A stretch of DNA of 25,281 nt from positions 1 to 25,281 of the forward strand of contig JAXGBA010000052.1 of the NCBI GenBank assembly GCA_034186235.1, given 5' to 3'. The notes under the pieces were generated by a model. The model was not told the origin of the DNA. It saw only the letters and a program-made list of their open reading frames with translations, and did not search any database. Below, in pieces: positions 7,991-16,500 of the stretch (positions are counted from its first letter, which is position 1; every line of letters starts with the position of its first letter). The position numbers were made by a program, and so were the translations under genes. Source of the DNA: CAKSKB01 sp034186235 (GTDB lineage Bacteria > Bacillota > Clostridia > HGM11514).

Positions 7991-8695
7991 TCAGCTGCCT
8001 TTCATGAGATTTTTAACCTCTTTATCAGTAAGATACCTCCACTGTCCGGGTCTGAGTTTACCTATATCGACACACCCTATCCCCGTTCTGATGAGCGACG
8101 AAACCGTGCACCCGACCGCCTCAAACATGCGCCTTACCTGCCTGTTTCTGCCTTCGTGAATTACAACCGTAACCTCGCAAGCCTTATCGTAAACACTATT
8201 GATCGTTATTTCTGCCTGGGCGGTTTTTCTGCCGTCAATCAAAACTCCGCAGCGCAGCCTGTCCGCTTTTTCCTCATCAAATCCGCCTTTGACAACAGCG
8301 TGATAGGTTTTCTTGATGTTGTGCTTGGGGTGAGTCAGCTTGTATGTAAAATTACCGTCATTTGTAAGAAAAATGAGACCTTTTGTATCGTAATCAAGCC
8401 TGCCTACAGGGTAAAGCCTGACATCGGATTCAACCAAATCCGTTACCGTGCGCCTTTCAAATTGGTCGGACACTGTCGAAACAACTCCCTTCGGCTTGTT
8501 GAGTGCAATATAAACCGTTTCGGTTTCCGGAAAAACCGGTTTGCCGTCAAACTCAACTATATCGGTTTCCGAAACGCTTGTCCCGATGGTATCCACAACC
8601 CTGCCGTTAACTTTAACTCTTCCGGCAAGAATCAATTCCTCGGATTTCCGCCTGGATGCAACCGAACATTCCGCAAGATACTTTTGCAGCCGCAT
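7991..8695 (-). CDS. rluB: 23S/16S rRNA pseudouridine synthase, RluB/RsuA family
   Basis: Converts a uridine in rRNA to pseudouridine. Seen: an N-terminal S4 RNA-binding domain (MRLQKYLAECSVASRRKSEELI through GRVKVNG), and the catalytic RsuA/RluB/E/F motif GRLDYDTKGLIFLTNDG with the nucleophilic Asp in RLD, then GRNRQVRRMFEAVGC. The 234-residue length fits RluB-type enzymes of Firmicutes (23S position 2605 in E. coli RluB), though RsuA-like 16S activity cannot be excluded. The frame extends 13 codons upstream, but ATG 8695 has GGAGG at 7-bp spacing and gives the standard N-terminus. A GTGACA-17-TATACT promoter lies just upstream. The small GNAT-like gene follows in the same transcript. Confidence 0.93.
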   Translation of the reverse strand: MRLQKYLAECSVASRRKSEELILAGRVKVNGRVVDTIGTSVSETDIVEFDGKPVFPETETVYIALNKPKGVVSTVSDQFERRTVTDLVESDVRLYPVGRLDYDTKGLIFLTNDGNFTYKLTHPKHNIKKTYHAVVKGGFDEEKADRLRCGVLIDGRKTAQAEITINSVYDKACEVTVVIHEGRNRQVRRMFEAVGCTVSSLIRTGIGCVDIGKLRPGQWRYLTDKEVKNLMKGS

Positions 8696-8724
8696 TAAAA
8701 CACCTCCAAATAACTCCAATATAC

Positions 8725-8753
8725 AGTATAACACAATTCCTGCGGTTTGTCAC
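8725..8753 (-). promoter_or_regulatory. Sigma-A-type promoter of rluB
   Basis: On the minus strand: -35 GTGACA (8748-8753), 17-bp spacer, -10 TATACT (8725-8730). It lies 30 bp upstream of the rluB start and its ribosome binding site. Confidence 0.75.
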
Positions 8754-8765
8754 TACCTAATTTTA

Positions 8766-8791
8766 AAAAGTGAGTCAAAAATATGACGCAC
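8766..8791 (-). terminator. Probable terminator behind the minus-strand gene remnant
   Basis: Imperfect inverted repeat GTGCGTCA / TGACTCAC (8784-8791 and 8770-8777, one mismatch) with a six-base loop. On the minus strand it is followed immediately by TTTTT. It lies 9 bp after the stop codon of the decayed minus-strand frame, which supports that frame having once been a gene. Confidence 0.5.
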
Positions 8792-8799
8792 CGCTTATT

Positions 8800-9004
8800 T
8801 TATTCTTTCCACTCGATGAGATTAAGTTCATTGCCGCCTTCGTCAAATGTTTTTACATCGTTGTGCGCAAAACTGCACTTTACTTTATTGTCAAACCATT
8901 TGAAACCGACGTTAGCCCGAAATTAAGTTCACCTGCCCGCCTCTGCGCATCGGCAGTAAAAAATCAATTGTAAAAGCTTTGTCTGCGCCATATGCAGCGC
9001 CCTT
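8800..9004 (-). pseudogene. C-terminal remnant of an unrecognised protein, frameshifted
   Basis: No intact gene, but two adjacent minus-strand frames read like one protein. The first (from about 9004 to the TAA at about 8918) encodes AAYGADKAFTIDFLLPMRRG and GQVNLISG then stop. The second (from about 8920) encodes ANVGFKWFDNKVKCSFAHND followed by VKTFDEGGNELNLIEWKE and a TAA at 8800. Removing a single G at the run near 8920 joins them as ...NLIS-ANVGF.... An in-frame TAA lies directly before the first segment, and no start or ribosome binding site is present, so the 5' part is missing. A terminator-like hairpin follows the stop. I do not recognise the family. It is oriented divergently from the AraC-type remnant next to it. 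Confidence 0.55.
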
Positions 9005-9230
9005 TTAATTCAGGTATTGAAAAAATTAATACGGAAGGCGGGATTTGCTCTGTTCAGGCAAGGTTGTTGCTGTGGATTATGCAGCTTTATGACATTTTAA
9101 ACGGCAAGCAGCCGACTGCTTCTGTGCCGCCGAGTGCGGCTATGAAAATGAGTTTTATTTTTCAAAAGCTTTTAGGCAGAAAGAAAAAGTTACACCGAGC
9201 CGCTACAGGGAAGAAAAAAAGATAAAATAA
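8974..9230 (+). pseudogene. Remnant of an AraC-family transcriptional regulator
   Basis: The plus strand carries two frame segments that match the C-terminal part of AraC-type regulators. Frame one (8974 to about 9116) encodes RPFNSGIEKINTEGGICSVQ then ARLLLWIMQLYDILNGKQ, the usual linker helix before the DNA-binding domain. A different frame (about 9117-9230) encodes AAECGYENEFYFSKAFRQKE then KVTPSRYREEKKIK and a stop, the classical second helix-turn-helix and C-terminal signature of the family (GYEN.FYFSKAF......TPS.YR). The first helix-turn-helix that should lie between them is missing, so there is an internal deletion of roughly 30 residues plus a frameshift. No 5' part or start is present. 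Frame one also stays open through the second part, which would hide the damage from a simple ORF caller. Confidence 0.75.
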
Positions 9231-9253
9231 AAACCCGGGAAAACCGGGTTTTT
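9229..9253. terminator. Bidirectional Rho-independent terminator
   Basis: Perfect 10-bp stem AAAAACCCGG / CCGGGTTTTT (9229-9238 and 9244-9253) with a GAAAA loop. T-runs are present on both strands. It ends the lysA-ytfJ operon on the minus strand (10 bp after the ytfJ stop) and the AraC-type remnant on the plus strand. Confidence 0.9.
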
Positions 9254-9263
9254 AAGGTATATA

Positions 9264-9674
9264 TCAGTCCATGCTTATTTCGATATGGTCTTTATCCTTG
9301 CTTTTCGACTTGATAAGATTTGTGATTTTCTCAACAGCGTCGGGAATATAATCAACAATCTTGTCAAGCGGATTTTCAGATGTGTTTACCGGAAGAAGCT
9401 TAATCTGATTTTCTGCAACAACCATAAATGCAACCGGCTGAATCGAAACGCCTGCGCCGCTGCCGCCGCCGAAGTTGTTGGCATCTTTGTAATCCTTCTT
9501 TGCAGGAATGTCCGAACCGCCTGCCGCAAACCCGAAAGAAACCTTGGAAATAGGAATTATAACCGTACCGTCCTTGGTTTCAACCGGTGTGCCGACAATT
9601 GTGTTGACATCAACCATTTCCTTTATGCTCTGCATCGCCGTTGCCATCATGCCCTGGATAGGATGCTCACCCAT
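9264..9674 (-). CDS. ytfJ: Sporulation protein YtfJ (GerW family)
   Basis: A small conserved protein of endospore formers; in Bacillus it is made in the forespore and linked to germination (GerW). Seen: the N-terminal HPIQGMMATAMQSIKEMVDVN, then VGTPVETKDGTVIIPISKVSF, the glycine-rich centre NNFGGGSGAGVSIQPVAFMV (about 67-86), and a charged C-terminal tail. At 136 residues it has the usual length. AAAGGCGGTG precedes the ATG. It is the last gene of the lysA operon, directly behind the DUF2953 gene; ytfI-ytfJ adjacency also occurs in Bacillus. Together with the sigF gene it supports a spore-forming organism. Confidence 0.92.
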   Translation of the reverse strand: MGEHPIQGMMATAMQSIKEMVDVNTIVGTPVETKDGTVIIPISKVSFGFAAGGSDIPAKKDYKDANNFGGGSGAGVSIQPVAFMVVAENQIKLLPVNTSENPLDKIVDYIPDAVEKITNLIKSKSKDKDHIEISMD

Positions 9675-9693
9675 TTAAAACACCGCCTTTAAA

Positions 9694-10254
9694 TTATTTA
9701 TTGTTTTTTATTATCGGAAGTACCGCAGTGAATATGTATATAATATCGGCAATCGTGAGCCGAAGTATACAATCAGCCGCAATATGCTTCTTTTTTGAGT
9801 TAAAATCCGGAGAAATATCTCCGCTCATATTTTTGATTTTGAAGTTTCTGTCCAGAAACGCAAATATGTTATAATAAAGTCCGCTCACCGTGCCGTACAT
9901 GACAGCGGTCACGGCAGCGTCGGAAAATCCGCAGCAATATTCAAATTCAAGTTTTTCAATAAGCACTCGTTTTTTGAGTCTCAAAAGTGCTTTTTTAATA
10001 TCCCCGACATTATTATACCATAAATTTTTGAAATTACCAATACCTTCTTCGGTTTTTTTATCGTTTTCTTTGATTTTTTTTTGCTCTGCCGTTGTTTTTT
10101 CCGGTTTTGGGAAAAAAACAACCTTAAAAAAGCCCAGTTTTACGGCAATATACTTTTTTTCTTCTGAAATTTCGGCTATGAGCCTTACACGGACAAATAA
10201 AATTGCGGTCAAAACAGCAGCGATAACTGCGATAATTATAAGTGCAATACGCAT
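9694..10254 (-). CDS. DUF2953 membrane protein (YtfI-like)
   Basis: A protein of the DUF2953 family, function unknown, usually found beside ytfJ in spore formers. Seen: an N-terminal transmembrane helix (residues about 3-22, RIALIIIAVIAAVLTAILFV), a charged Lys/Glu-rich middle (about 50-85), and a C-terminal conserved part with FEYCCGFSDAAVTAVMYGTV (about 104-123) and RLTIADIIYIFTAVLPII (about 165-182). The 186 residues fall in the normal range. AAGGTGGG precedes the ATG. It lies 11 bp after scpB and 19 bp before ytfJ, so the three are cotranscribed. Confidence 0.82.
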   Translation of the reverse strand: MRIALIIIAVIAAVLTAILFVRVRLIAEISEEKKYIAVKLGFFKVVFFPKPEKTTAEQKKIKENDKKTEEGIGNFKNLWYNNVGDIKKALLRLKKRVLIEKLEFEYCCGFSDAAVTAVMYGTVSGLYYNIFAFLDRNFKIKNMSGDISPDFNSKKKHIAADCILRLTIADIIYIFTAVLPIIKNNK

Positions 10255-10265
10255 AGAATCCCACC

Positions 10266-10820
10266 TTAATCCATAGGAATTGTAAGCTGTTCTGAGGCGT
10301 TGACCATTTCCGCCAAAACATCGACCCCCGGAAGGTCATCAATCGATGAAAGTCCGAAAGCACGCAGGAATTCCTGTGTTGTTCCGTACATTATCGGACG
10401 CCCCGGAGACGGATGCCGTCCTCTTTCCTCAATCAGTTCACGGGAAAGAAGCTTGTTTATAACGCCCGAACAGTCAACTCCCCTGACCTGTTCTATAACC
10501 GATTTGATTGCCGGCTGATTATATGCGACAATTGATAAAACCTCGAGTGCCGCACGGGAAAGGTCGGGATATCTGCTCGGAAGAAGCAGCTTTCTTATCG
10601 GTTCAAAATACTCCGTTCTTGTGCACAGCTGGAAAGAATCGTCCATTTTTATAACACGAAGCCCGCTTTTTCTGTAGTTATATTCGCTTAAAAACTCATC
10701 CATAATCCCCGAAAGCTCGTCCTTCGGGATGTCAAGCACTTCCGACATTTTCAAAACCGAAACCGGCTCTCCGGAAGCAAAAAGCATTGCTTCTACAGTA
10801 TTAAAAAGTTCATTGTTCAT
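10266..10820 (-). CDS. scpB: Segregation and condensation protein B
   Basis: The winged-helix kleisin-associated subunit that joins ScpA and SMC in the chromosome condensation complex. Seen: NTVEAMLFASGEPVSVLKMS at the start, SRAALEVLSIVAYNQPAIKS near the centre, and RGVDCSGVINKLLSRELIEERGRHPSPGRP as the second winged-helix motif, all family hallmarks. Two start codons are possible: ATG 10829 has its AGGA directly adjacent, so ATG 10820, nine bases behind AGGA, is preferred and gives 184 residues. The start overlaps the end of scpA by 11 bp, indicating coupled translation and balanced synthesis of the two partners. Confidence 0.95.
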   Translation of the reverse strand: MNNELFNTVEAMLFASGEPVSVLKMSEVLDIPKDELSGIMDEFLSEYNYRKSGLRVIKMDDSFQLCTRTEYFEPIRKLLLPSRYPDLSRAALEVLSIVAYNQPAIKSVIEQVRGVDCSGVINKLLSRELIEERGRHPSPGRPIMYGTTQEFLRAFGLSSIDDLPGVDVLAEMVNASEQLTIPMD

Positions 10821-11544
10821 TATTATCATTCCTGCCGATTATTATTTCACCGCCGCTTTTTGAAACCGAAATTTCAGCGTCCTTTATAAGTTCAAGCACA
10901 CCGAGAAACATTGCAACTATGTGCGGTCTTGAATTAAGCCCCTCAAAAATATCGATAAAACGGCATTGCTTTTCGGTTTTTAATTTCCGCCTTATGAAAT
11001 TGATTTTTGATTTTACCGAAACAACCTCGTGCGTTACAATATCGCTGAGCAGCTTTTTAACAGGAACATTTTCTTCCTCCGCACGCATTGTAAGAAGTTC
11101 TTTTACAATCTCAAAAAGGTCAAGCGGTGTGGCGTTTTCAATAACATTTTCAATTTTTACCTTGCCTATATTATCCCGTGATTTAAAAAAAGTATTCTTT
11201 CCTATGCTTTCCCTGTCCTCAAGGAATGTGCTTGCCGCCTTGTATTTGCTGTATTCCAGAAGTCTTTCGACAAGTTCTGCTCTGGGGTCTTCCCCGTCAT
11301 CATCCGTTTCGGGTTTGGGCAGCAGCATACGCGACTTTATATATAGCAGCTGCGCCGCCATTACCACAAACTCGCTTGTGACCTCAAGATTCGCCTGCTC
11401 CAGGCTTGCAAGATACTCGTTATACTGAGCCGAAATTTCGGCAATCGGTATATCGTAAATGCTGATTTTATTCTTTTTTATAAGGTAGAGAAGCAAATCA
11501 AGCGGCCCCTCAAACACTTCAAGAACATATGACGGCTGCTCCAA
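10810..11544 (-). CDS. scpA: Segregation and condensation protein A (kleisin)
   Basis: The kleisin subunit that bridges the two SMC heads in the bacterial condensin complex. Seen: the N-terminal signature LEVFEGPLDLLLYLIKKNKI (residues 8-27) and AEISAQYNEYL, followed by VTSEFVVMAAQLLYIKSRML and a C-terminal winged-helix-like SMC-binding part ending with VAMFLGVLELIKDAEI. The 244 residues are normal. The start is TTG at 11544, placed behind AAGGGGGCGG; no ATG lies early enough to keep the conserved N-terminus. It begins 12 bp after the M50 protease gene. Confidence 0.95.
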   Translation of the reverse strand: MEQPSYVLEVFEGPLDLLLYLIKKNKISIYDIPIAEISAQYNEYLASLEQANLEVTSEFVVMAAQLLYIKSRMLLPKPETDDDGEDPRAELVERLLEYSKYKAASTFLEDRESIGKNTFFKSRDNIGKVKIENVIENATPLDLFEIVKELLTMRAEEENVPVKKLLSDIVTHEVVSVKSKINFIRRKLKTEKQCRFIDIFEGLNSRPHIVAMFLGVLELIKDAEISVSKSGGEIIIGRNDNNEQ

Positions 11545-11556
11545 CTTACCGCCCCC

Positions 11557-12189
11557 TTAAAGAATTAATTGCTCCGAAATCCTGATAAAGAAATTGAGAA
11601 TCGGAATCTCTACCGCATTTATAAATCCTCCGAAAAAGCTGAACGACGTGAGAATAAGCAGAATTATAAATCCGAAGTGCTCATAAGTCAGCACAAAGCG
11701 GTATGCACGCTCCGGAAGAAACGCAAGCAGAATTTTCGAGCCGTCAAGCGGTGAAATCGGAACGAAATTGAATACCGCAAGCCCGACATTCATAACAATA
11801 AGCATTTCTAAGAAATGAATCGGAAGCCCGCTGTATATATGTTTTATATCCCATAAATAGACAAATACCAGCGATCCCAAAAACGCAAGCACAAGATTGG
11901 AAACAGGCCCGGCAAGACTTACAAGCACCGTTCCGAACCTGAAATTCTTGTACTTATTTGGATTTATCGGCACAGCTTTCGCCCAGCCGAAATGAAAGAA
12001 AAACATACAAAGCGCACCAATGGGGTCGAGATGCTTTAATGGGTTTAAGCTAAGCCTTCCCATTCGCTTTGCGGTGTCGTCACCGAGCAGATATGAGACA
12101 TATCCGTGCGACACTTCGTGCACCGTAAGCGAAAAAAGCACAACTATAATTGAAATTATACTGCTTTTCAAAAGCTCTGTATCAATCAT
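11557..12189 (-). CDS. Site-2-type zinc metalloprotease, M50 family
   Basis: A polytopic intramembrane protease of the short YwhC-like M50B group. Seen: the zinc motif HEVSHG (His24, Glu25, His28) in the first membrane helix, and the third ligand Asp149 in NFVPISPLDGSKIL (141-154), plus several further hydrophobic helices. The 210-residue length is typical. Substrates are unknown; related proteases act in regulated intramembrane proteolysis, and SpoIVFB is a distant sporulation member, but no CBS domain is present here. The ATG follows the lysA stop codon with no spacing (TAAATG) and only a weak AGGA upstream, so translation is probably coupled. The placement between lysA and scpA recurs in Clostridia. 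Confidence 0.92.
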   Translation of the reverse strand: MIDTELLKSSIISIIVVLFSLTVHEVSHGYVSYLLGDDTAKRMGRLSLNPLKHLDPIGALCMFFFHFGWAKAVPINPNKYKNFRFGTVLVSLAGPVSNLVLAFLGSLVFVYLWDIKHIYSGLPIHFLEMLIVMNVGLAVFNFVPISPLDGSKILLAFLPERAYRFVLTYEHFGFIILLILTSFSFFGGFINAVEIPILNFFIRISEQLIL

Positions 12190-13491
12190 TTATAACACAT
12201 CATTCCTAATAAGGTCTTCGTAGGTTTCACGCTTTACGGCAATGCGGCTTTCGCCGTTTCTGACCATAACCACCGCCGGTTTCGGAATACGGTTATAGTT
12301 GCTTGCCATTGAATAGTTGTATGCACCGGTGGAAAGCACCGCCGCAATATCACCCTTGCGCATCTTCTGAAGCCTTCCGTCCTTAATTATAATATCTCCC
12401 GATTCACAGCATTTGCCGGCTATGGTTGCAACATCGTCAAACGGACTTTCTGGATTATTTGCCGATACGGCTTCATATTCTGCCTCATAGAGCGCATATC
12501 TTGGGTTGTCGCCCATACCGCCGTCAACCGATACATATTTTCTGTGCCCCGGAATCTGCTTCACGCATCCGACGGTGTACAGCGTTATGCCCGCTTCGCC
12601 TACAATAGACCTTCCGGGTTCCATGATTATAAACGGCAGAGCAACGCCCTTTTCAGCCGCAAGATTTTTAATCACAAGTGAGATTTTTTCCATAAACTCT
12701 CCGTACGGAATCGGGTCGTCACGATGAGTATATTTTATGCCGAAACCGCCGCCGAGGTCAAGTTCCTTTGTTTCAAAACCGATTTTATCTTTCAGTTCCG
12801 CAATAAAAGCCATCATTTTTTCGGCAGCACATGCAAAAGGTTCGTAATCAAATATCTGAGAGCCGATGTGGCAGTGAAGCCCCGTTACTTCAATATTTTC
12901 AAGAGAAAGAGCTTCTTTTACGAAATCAAACGCCTCGCCCGTATCTATTGCAACACCGAATTTTGAGTCAATCTGCCCCGTTTTTATAAAGCTGTGAGTG
13001 TGCGCATCAACACCGGGCGTTACACGCAGAATAACTTTTTGGCGCATGCCTTTATTGCCCGCAATTTCGTCAAGCATATTAAGTTCGCAGTAATTGTCAA
13101 CCATTATTCTGCCGATGTTGTTTTCAACCGCATATTTCAGCTCGTCTTCCGATTTGTTGCTTCCGTGGAAATAAATCTTATCGGCAGGAAACCCCACAGA
13201 CAGCGCCGTGTAAATCTCGCCGCCCGAAACAACATCAACTCCAAGCCCTTCTTCCTGCACAATTTTATACATGCATCTTGTCGAAAACGCCTTGCTTGCA
13301 TATATCACAAGCGCATTGCCGCCATAGAACTTATCCAGTGCGTTTTTGTACGCTCTGCAGTTGCGGCGGATTGCCGTTTCGTCCATTACATAAAGGGGAG
13401 TATTGTACTTTTCTGCAAGCGACACGCAGTCGCAGCCGCCGAATGTAAGATTTCCGTTTTCGGAAATCCCGAAGCTATCATTCAAAAACAT
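12190..13491 (-). CDS. lysA: Diaminopimelate decarboxylase
   Basis: A PLP enzyme catalysing the last step of lysine synthesis: meso-diaminopimelate to L-lysine and CO2. Seen: the PLP-binding Lys67 in VIYASKAF, the barrel motif GLHCHIGSQIFD, the phosphate-binding glycine loop LDLGGGFGIKYT, EPGRSIVGEAG, and the C-terminal-domain motif CESGDII with the substrate-binding cysteine. The 433-residue length fits. The frame extends 29 codons upstream, but ATG 13491 follows AGGAAGGTG at good distance, and the extension would overlap the promoter. A near-consensus promoter lies 31-59 bp upstream, leaving a leader of only about 25 nt, too short for a lysine riboswitch. First gene of a six-gene operon. 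Confidence 0.95.
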   Translation of the reverse strand: MFLNDSFGISENGNLTFGGCDCVSLAEKYNTPLYVMDETAIRRNCRAYKNALDKFYGGNALVIYASKAFSTRCMYKIVQEEGLGVDVVSGGEIYTALSVGFPADKIYFHGSNKSEDELKYAVENNIGRIMVDNYCELNMLDEIAGNKGMRQKVILRVTPGVDAHTHSFIKTGQIDSKFGVAIDTGEAFDFVKEALSLENIEVTGLHCHIGSQIFDYEPFACAAEKMMAFIAELKDKIGFETKELDLGGGFGIKYTHRDDPIPYGEFMEKISLVIKNLAAEKGVALPFIIMEPGRSIVGEAGITLYTVGCVKQIPGHRKYVSVDGGMGDNPRYALYEAEYEAVSANNPESPFDDVATIAGKCCESGDIIIKDGRLQKMRKGDIAAVLSTGAYNYSMASNYNRIPKPAVVMVRNGESRIAVKRETYEDLIRNDVL

Positions 13492-13521
13492 TGGTATCAC
13501 CTTCCTGAATATATATATACT

Positions 13522-13550
13522 ATTATACAATATACCGGACGATTTTTCAA
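13522..13550 (-). promoter_or_regulatory. Near-consensus sigma-A promoter of the lysA-ytfJ operon
   Basis: On the minus strand: -35 TTGAAA (13545-13550), 17-bp spacer, -10 TATAAT (13522-13527). It begins 9 bp after the addA stop codon and leaves a leader of about 25 nt before lysA. Confidence 0.88.
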
Positions 13551-13558
13551 GCAAAATT

Positions 13559-16500
13559 TTATAAACTGATAATTTCACCTGTTCTCAGCATATAAAGGAC
13601 GGAGGATATGGGCTTTTTGCCGAATTTTTTCTCAACTGCGGCACCGTACATCAAAAGCTGTGTTCTGTACCGGTCCGCAATTTCGCCGACAGAACCGTAA
13701 GTGTCGCTCTTGTAATCGATAATGAAAATTTCACCGTCTTTGATATAAAGGCAGTCGATTATTCCCTGAACCATTATTTCCTCATGGGTGTCCGGGTAAA
13801 AAGCCGACGAATCGAACGGCATTATAAAACTGTATTCCTTGTAGACTTTGTCAGCGGTTTTAATTTCTCTGAAAATGTCTGAATTTAGAAATCTTTTTAT
13901 GACATTTATATCCACGGCATTTCTTTCCGTTTCGGTCAAAACGCTTTTTTCAACGAAGTAATCAAGCATGCTTTCCAAATCGCCTAATTCACCGCCGAAA
14001 TCCAGATACTGCAATATGCTGTGATATGCCGTTCCGAGCATAGCGGCGGTGATTGAGCCGCCTTCTTTCATGAACTGCGGTGTCGGCACAAGATTAACGC
14101 TGTTATCGATTTGCCTCGGGTAATACACTACCCCGCCGTCCTCGGTTTCCGAATAGAATTTACTTTTAATTTCGCTTACTGAAAGCTTTGACGGAACCTC
14201 CGCCGCAGCTGCATACGGATATTTATAACCGAGGATTTTGTTCACATCGGGTATAAAACCGTAATCCTCTTTTACATCCGGAAATCTTACTTCAAAATAA
14301 TGCGATGCGTAATCGGGGTAATCGTTAACCGTTACCTTTATATTGCAGTACGTGCCCGATTTCTGCAGAAATTTATCTATGCAGCTGTCCTCAAAAACAG
14401 TTGCCGCATGAAAACCCAAAGACGATAAAATCCAGTCGAGATACGAATTTGCACCAAGCGCCGCCCCGGCGGTATAACCGCTTTCATTCAGCGCAGCAGA
14501 CCGAACCAGGCATTTGTCAATCTTTGCTGCCAGGCCGCCCTTTTGGTATGAAGCCGTTATTATAAGGTGCTGCTTTGCACGGGTAAGCGCCACATACAAA
14601 AGGCGCATTTCTTCAGCAATATAGTCATCTTTGTTTTTTTGCTCTATTGCAATTTTCGGCAGGCTCTTGTATTTAATTGCATTTACGGTATCGACATAAT
14701 CTGCGGCAATTCCGAGTTCATCGTCGTATACAAAACGGCTTTTTGATTCGCTCAGTCTGAACTCGCCCGCTGTTTCCGCCAAAATTATGATGTTGTTTTC
14801 AAGCCCCTTGCTTTTATGTATCGTCATAACCGTAACGGAATCGCCCGTGTTGACATTTGCCGTGCCCATATCTTCTTTTTCTTCAAGCTGTTTCTGAAGA
14901 TATGTTATAAACCTGAACAGGCCCTTGAACGATGACTGCGCATATCTTTTGCCCCAGTCGGAAAAACTTCTCAGTATTTTGGAGTCTTCCGCATAAACCG
15001 TATACATCATCATTTCGTCAAATACGGTGTTTATAAGTTCATAAACGCTGAGGATTTTCGAAAGCCTGCGCCAGCGGTCGAGCTTTTCAAAAAAGCGTTC
15101 CGCCTTTTTGCTTTTGTATTTTGTAAGACATGTGTAAAAATCGGCATCTTTGTCGGTGAGCCTTATGTCCACAAGCTCATCATCGGTAAATCCGAAAAGT
15201 TCCGAACGCAAAACCGCCACAAGCTCAATATCCTGGTGCGGATTATCGATAATTTTAAACAGTGAAAGAATAAGCTTTATTAAAGGCTGCTCCATGTAAT
15301 CGTCGCTCATTTCGATATATGACGGTATATGGTAGGAGTCAAGCTGTGTTTTGAAAACAGACATATTTTTTCTTTTTCTCAAAAGTATAGTAAAATCACT
15401 GTATCGGCACGGGCGCATTGAATCGCCGTCAAACACCTGAAAGCCCTCGTCAACCATGGTTCGGATTTTGTTTGCGCAGTATTCGGATTCAAGCCCGAGC
15501 TTTCTCACTTCGTCCGCTGTACGGTCACCGGTGTCTTTCAGTTTATCAAAAAGCACAATCTCAACAGGATTTTCACTTTCGGGATAAATTCCGCTGAAAT
15601 TAAGTTTCTCCGCTTCCGTATAATCAAGCCCCCCGCAGTCTCTGCACATCAGCTTTTCAAATGTAAAGTTCACAAACCCGAGAATATTTTCAAAACTTCT
15701 GAAGTTTTTGGAAAGAAGCAGACAGCGGTCAGTTTTTCCGGCATCTTTTGAATAATTGTTGTATTTTTTGAGGAACAGTTCCGGCTTTGAGTTTCTGAAT
15801 TTGTAAATGCTCTGTTTGATGTCGCCCACCATAAATCTTTTGCCGCTTCCGGAAATCATATTCAGTATATGCTCCTGGAGGTTGTTCGTGTCCTGGTATT
15901 CGTCAATAAGTACTTCACAGTATTTTTCACGAAGCTTTAGCGCAACATCGGACGGCACATAAACTCCGTCTTTAAAATCCGTCAGGAGTTCAACGCATTT
16001 GTGGGATATATCGCCAAAATCCACAAGGCTTGCGGAAAGCTTTTTCAGGGAGTATCTTTTGTCGAAATCCTCTATCACATCGGCAAGAATCCCGATTATC
16101 TCTGCAGTGCCCGATTTCATCACATCAACATCGTGCTTTGTTAAATAATATATATTTTCTTTAAGATCATTTAGTATGGATTTTATGTAATTTCTCAAAC
16201 ATTTTATGAATTCCTTTGCATCCCCGTCGCAATCTTTTACGATAGCCATTCTTGAAAATCCGAGCTTATTTTGTGCAAAATCCGCTGCGGAAAAATATCC
16301 GTTTTTGACGGAAGATATGAAATCTTCAATAATACCCATGTCATCGCTCAAAGTTGTAAAATACTTTGAAATGCCGAAAGCTTCACCTTCGCTTTTTATA
16401 AATTCAAGCGTGCGCTCCGCTGCCGATTTCGCAATTCCGAGCATTTTGAGCGAGTAATCTTTCAGGTATTTTCCCCATACAGTATCATCCGGAGATTCAA

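Noticed and set aside
8156..8698. A 180-codon plus-strand frame opposite rluB.
   Set aside because: It has no ribosome binding site, and the minus strand encodes the complete RluB motifs.
8770..8973. A 67-codon plus-strand frame in the decayed patch.
   Set aside because: No ribosome binding site and no family-like sequence; the minus strand here reads much more like a protein end followed by a terminator hairpin.
13492..13558. A possible lysine riboswitch upstream of lysA.
   Set aside because: The -10 box lies only about 30 bp before the start codon, so the leader is far too short for an L-box aptamer.
12994..13569. A 191-codon plus-strand frame opposite lysA.
   Set aside because: It is antisense to a fully conserved lysA and its promoter; the openness follows from lysA codon use, with no start signal.
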